Positions 31,407 to 34,461 of a DNA stretch of 34,461 nt are shown here, piece after piece. Under the pieces are notes generated by a model, which saw only the letters and a program-made list of their open reading frames with translations, did no database searches and was not told the origin of the DNA. The stretch spans positions 1-34,461 of the forward strand of contig CAOKRC010000021.1 in the NCBI GenBank assembly GCA_948471035.1. The letters are read 5' to 3'. The DNA comes from an uncultured Clostridium sp. Its GTDB lineage: Bacteria; Bacillota; Clostridia; TANB77; CAG-508. The first letter of the stretch is position 1; each line of letters opens with the position of its first letter. A program made the translations under genes and the position numbers.

Positions 31407-32450
31407 ATGAAATTACATTCATATTATAATCATATTGATGAAATATGGGAAGATTTTGAAAAATGCAAGAATGAAGAGGATATACAATTAGTAATAGATA
31501 ATATTCCTCATAAATTTGGAGATTTCTATTATGAAATTTCAGAAGATAAAAAAACTTTCAGAATTACTAATAATTATGAAGAATGGGGGAATTTCCAAAC
31601 TACTACCATAGATTTTGATTTTTTAGATTTTGAAGAAACTAATATGAAAAAAATACAAAACATAGAAGTAAAGACTTTTTTTAATGGTTGGCAAAAAGTA
31701 TCCTATGAACAAGCAAAAAAATGTGTTGAAAATTTTATATCAGGTATTTCAGGTATGCGTGAACAAGAAAAAATAAATTATATTAATACAGAAAAACTGA
31801 ATGGAATTACAGTAAATGAAATAATAAAATATGAAGAACAACAAGATATAATATTTAAAAGGAATCTAACTTTATGGCAAGATGGAATTGATTTTGCAAA
31901 AGATAGAATTAAAACATTTTATAATAAACAGAAAGAGTCTAAAAATATAAAGTACATAACTATAAGAGAAGTTGGAGAAAACTATTCAAAAAGATTAGCA
32001 AATTTGATGTTTGAACTGGGCTATGGCGAATGGGTATTTAGAGATTATAAAGAATTAGATAAGATGCAACAACAAATGATTGAAGTTTTAAAAGAAGATG
32101 ATGGCATTGATGAGAATTTTTTTAAGAAAAAAGGAATAACAAAAGAAATTCTGTTTGAACAAATAAATGGTAACATTTTAGAAAATGAAATTAATGACTG
32201 TATTAATAATAAAGCAAACTATGACGAATTTATTAGGAACAAACTAGATGAACTTTTAATAAATGGTTGGTTAAAACAAGATGAATTTAATTTCTTAAAT
32301 AGTAATTTAATCAAACTATCTGAAAAATGTTTTATAGAATTAGAACCTAATATGAGCTTAGAAGAAGAATTAAATATGGTAGATAGAAATATAAAATTAA
32401 TGTTAGATGGAATAACAGAAAATATGGAAGACGAACCAGAAAGAAGTTAA
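31407..32450 (+). CDS. Hypothetical protein (347 aa)
   Basis: Unrecognised, soluble, helical. Segments FFNGWQKVSYEQAKKCVENF (about 91-110) and LANLMFELGYGEWVFRDYKE (about 196-215) are the most distinctive. No catalytic motif. TAGAGGAGGAAAGTCT precedes the ATG. Likely an element accessory protein. Confidence 0.6.
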   Translation: MKLHSYYNHIDEIWEDFEKCKNEEDIQLVIDNIPHKFGDFYYEISEDKKTFRITNNYEEWGNFQTTTIDFDFLDFEETNMKKIQNIEVKTFFNGWQKVSYEQAKKCVENFISGISGMREQEKINYINTEKLNGITVNEIIKYEEQQDIIFKRNLTLWQDGIDFAKDRIKTFYNKQKESKNIKYITIREVGENYSKRLANLMFELGYGEWVFRDYKELDKMQQQMIEVLKEDDGIDENFFKKKGITKEILFEQINGNILENEINDCINNKANYDEFIRNKLDELLINGWLKQDEFNFLNSNLIKLSEKCFIELEPNMSLEEELNMVDRNIKLMLDGITENMEDEPERS

Positions 32451-32452
32451 AA

Positions 32453-32788
32453 ATGAAACTAGAAAATATATTAAAGAGATTACAAGTATATACTAATATT
32501 CCAAGATTACAATTTCAGTTTGAAACAGATGAATATGTATATATTGCAGATACAATGGATCAAGTTAATTATATTTTAAAAAATTTAGAACTTATAGAAT
32601 TAGCAAAACAAAATTTGAAAACATATAAGGATGATAAAGAAACAATAAAAAACATAAAAGAAATGATGAAATATTATGAAGAAACTATAAATGCTTCTAT
32701 GGAAAAACTAGAAGAAAATTATCAAGAACATTGTATAAAATTAAGTAGATTAGCAGAAACAGAGGAGGAAGAAAATGGATTATTATAA
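32453..32788 (+). CDS. Small coiled-coil protein (111 aa)
   Basis: Starts two bases after the previous stop. A helical, coiled-coil-like region spans about residues 45-105 (Glu/Lys-rich). The 3' end encodes the next gene's GGAGGAAG site, giving an ETEEEENGLL tail. Overlaps the next gene by 14 bases. Unrecognised. Confidence 0.55.
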   Translation: MKLENILKRLQVYTNIPRLQFQFETDEYVYIADTMDQVNYILKNLELIELAKQNLKTYKDDKETIKNIKEMMKYYEETINASMEKLEENYQEHCIKLSRLAETEEEENGLL

Positions 32789-33413
32789 ATACATAGAATT
32801 AGATGAAAATGATTTTAAAAGAGAAATAGCATCAATATTCAAATTAGATTTAGAAAGAGACCTTTTTGACATACAAGAAGATGTTTTTAATATATTACAG
32901 AATCGTGAAATATTAGAATTAGAAGAAAACAAAGATATAACATTAAATAAATTAAAAATAGAAGAAACTATATGCTTTTATATCTCTAAAAAAGAAAATG
33001 ATGACCAATACTACTTTCGTATATTTGATAGTTATGACAAAGCTAAAAAAGAATATGACTTATATGTTAAGACAAAAACAATGGAAGATTGGCATAATTC
33101 AAATACTACATATTTTGATGAGTTTTTCAAAGCAGGAGACCTTGTAAGTGAAGAAATAGTAAATAATTTTTTAAATTCAGTACCACCAATAACACATCAT
33201 GAAAAATTTATACAGGCAGGAGAACCTTATGCAGAAAGATTCGATGTCGAAGATAATAGATATAAAGAAACCTATACAACATTTGAAAAAGAGGTAGCAC
33301 ATTGGGTTTATAAAGGGAACTGTTTTAAAAATAAAAATGTAGATCAAACATATATAAATAAACCACCATATATGTGTGATAATGAAAAGGATGAGGAAGA
33401 AGAAATATTATAA
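32775..33413 (+). CDS. Hypothetical protein (212 aa)
   Basis: GAGGAGGAAGAAA precedes the ATG. Unrecognised acidic protein with mixed alpha/beta pattern; FYISKKENDDQYYFRIFDSY (about 72-91) and PPITHHEKFIQAGEPYAERF (about 137-156) stand out. Glu-rich end (EKDEEEEIL). Coupled by overlap to the gene before it. Confidence 0.6.
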   Translation: MDYYKYIELDENDFKREIASIFKLDLERDLFDIQEDVFNILQNREILELEENKDITLNKLKIEETICFYISKKENDDQYYFRIFDSYDKAKKEYDLYVKTKTMEDWHNSNTTYFDEFFKAGDLVSEEIVNNFLNSVPPITHHEKFIQAGEPYAERFDVEDNRYKETYTTFEKEVAHWVYKGNCFKNKNVDQTYINKPPYMCDNEKDEEEEIL

Positions 33414-33426
33414 AAAGGTGAAATAA

Positions 33427-33861
33427 ATGGAAAATGGCAAAGAAATTTTTAAGATAGTAGATAATTTAGAAGATTATATAGGCGATAAACTTTTATTAAA
33501 GGATAATGAAATAATTTCAAGTTTTAGAAAAAGTGGATATTTAATAACTATTGAAGTCAATGGGGAAGTAGAAATAGAAAATAAGAAAGGTAAAGAAATA
33601 TCTTTATATGATGACAAATTGAAAAAAGCTATTCAAGAGGGAACATTTCAAAAAAAGTATAATGTTATTCATAATAATTGGCTTGAAATATGTTATTATC
33701 AGGAAAATGAAAAAGGCGAAGATGAGTACATGTATTGTGATAGTGAAGTATATTATGGAATTGATGAAATAGGAGAAGATAAAGAAGAAATAAAACAAGT
33801 TTTAAAAGAGTGGTTAGAAGATAATATAAACGAAAATCAAGAAGATAAAGAAATGGAATAA
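33427..33861 (+). CDS. Hypothetical acidic protein (144 aa)
   Basis: AAAAAGGTGAAATA precedes the ATG. Beta-rich N-terminal half with alternating charged strands, acidic C-terminal helix (ENQEDKEME). Unrecognised. Last complete gene of the window. Confidence 0.6.
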   Translation: MENGKEIFKIVDNLEDYIGDKLLLKDNEIISSFRKSGYLITIEVNGEVEIENKKGKEISLYDDKLKKAIQEGTFQKKYNVIHNNWLEICYYQENEKGEDEYMYCDSEVYYGIDEIGEDKEEIKQVLKEWLEDNINENQEDKEME

Positions 33862-33885
33862 ATTTATGATAACGAAGTGAGTAGA

Positions 33886-34461
33886 ATGAAAAAAGAATAT
33901 ATTATTAAATTTAAAAATTCACAAGCATATATAAAGAGCTTTGAAAACAAAAATGATATGTACACTTTTGATATAAAAAATGCTAAAAGATATGATAAAG
34001 AAGATGCAGAAAATATTATGCAAGGTAAAAATGAATTAGAAGTTGTAAAGTATCAAAAAGAGTTGTACAAATCTAAAAATGAAGGATTTAAGCTATTTGC
34101 AAAAGCACTTATAACACAGGATGATGAAGATATTTTAAATGAGGATATTGAAATATTTGAAAGAGAATTAAAAACTAATGGAATTTCCGTTGCGTGTAAT
34201 AATTTAAAGAATAAATATCCTCAAAATATCTTAGTAAATGAAATGGATAGAATAGCACAAAAAGTCCAATTAAAACCTGATTGTGATAAAAAAACAGAAA
34301 TATGTAAGACTTATAAAGAATTAAGTAAAGAGTATGACTATGATGATGAAAGACAATTAGAAATCTTAAAGCTAACATTTTATGAAAAATATATTACAAG
34401 AGATATAATATTATTGTCAATACCAAAATGTACAATTTGGGTAAAATATTTTTGTACAAAA
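33886..34461 (+). CDS. Hypothetical protein, cut by the window end (192 codons visible)
   Basis: Open from an ATG reading MKKEYIIKFKNSQAYIKSFE to the last base, with no stop. Helical, Lys-rich, with LFAKALITQDDEDILNEDIE (about 71-90) and YDDERQLEILKLTFYEKYIT (about 158-177). The binding site is weak (GAAGTGAGTAGA). Colinear with upstream genes; unrecognised. Confidence 0.55.
   Translation, partial: MKKEYIIKFKNSQAYIKSFENKNDMYTFDIKNAKRYDKEDAENIMQGKNELEVVKYQKELYKSKNEGFKLFAKALITQDDEDILNEDIEIFERELKTNGISVACNNLKNKYPQNILVNEMDRIAQKVQLKPDCDKKTEICKTYKELSKEYDYDDERQLEILKLTFYEKYITRDIILLSIPKCTIWVKYFCTK

Noticed and set aside
1-34461. tRNA or rRNA genes, and phage structural genes
   Set aside because: No cloverleaf or rRNA-like stretch and no capsid, portal, terminase or tail motif was found on either strand.
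1-34461. Alternative genetic code (TGA as Trp), considered because of the low GC
   Set aside because: TGG encodes Trp throughout and TGA ends several well-defined genes, such as the DnaD-like and DnaC-like genes, at the expected places.

Overview
The window is very AT-rich, read with the standard code (TGA works as stop throughout), with strong AGGAGG-type ribosome binding sites and purine-rich coding strands. This fits a low-GC Firmicute, most likely a Clostridia-type gut anaerobe. That assignment is inference from composition and gene families. Nothing in it is a core chromosomal locus. It reads as the integration, control and replication end plus the cargo of an integrative, probably conjugative, element. 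No type IV secretion, relaxase, capsid or tail gene is visible, so mobility by conjugation is not shown here.

Layout. 1-1213: three plus-strand genes (small membrane protein, unknown protein, DUF6194-like protein) ending in a hairpin. 1315-6017: minus-strand block with two small genes, an intact tyrosine recombinase plus its XRE repressor, then a second related recombinase (frameshifted before its catalytic tyrosine) plus a second XRE repressor. Divergent from it, at 6100, an operator-containing promoter starts a long plus-strand operon: Cro-like regulator, excisionase-like protein, DnaD-like replisome organiser, DnaC-like loader and several small coiled-coil proteins, to 10788. 10789-11148 is non-coding and holds four successive hairpins and five copies of a palindromic 13-mer, a candidate origin or operator array. 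11149-14430: small proteins, a topoisomerase III-like protein that appears to lack its catalytic tyrosine segment, and a SprT-like metalloprotease.

14431-15522 is the most interesting piece: a promoter, a structured leader with two tandem 53-nt RNA repeats that differ almost only by compensatory base-pair changes, a 10-bp hairpin overlapping a 13-codon leader ORF, a PBECR4-family nuclease-like gene and a terminator. The order resembles a type III toxin-antitoxin operon, but with a toxin fold not known to me in that role; a riboregulated nuclease is the alternative.

15732-18833: small unknown genes, an HD hydrolase, a zinc-ribbon protein and a lone PD-(D/E)XK-like nuclease. 18937-27543: an operon with its own extended -10 promoter holding a catalytically dead-looking PolC paralogue, an RNase J-like MBL hydrolase, a macro-domain protein, an exonuclease-less mini-PolC (frameshifted in its PHP domain) and a two-TM protein. 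27606-34461: small genes, a group II intron truncated inside its reverse transcriptase and fused in frame to the tail of another gene, a DpnD/PcfM-like protein and a run of closely packed unknown genes, the last cut by the window edge.
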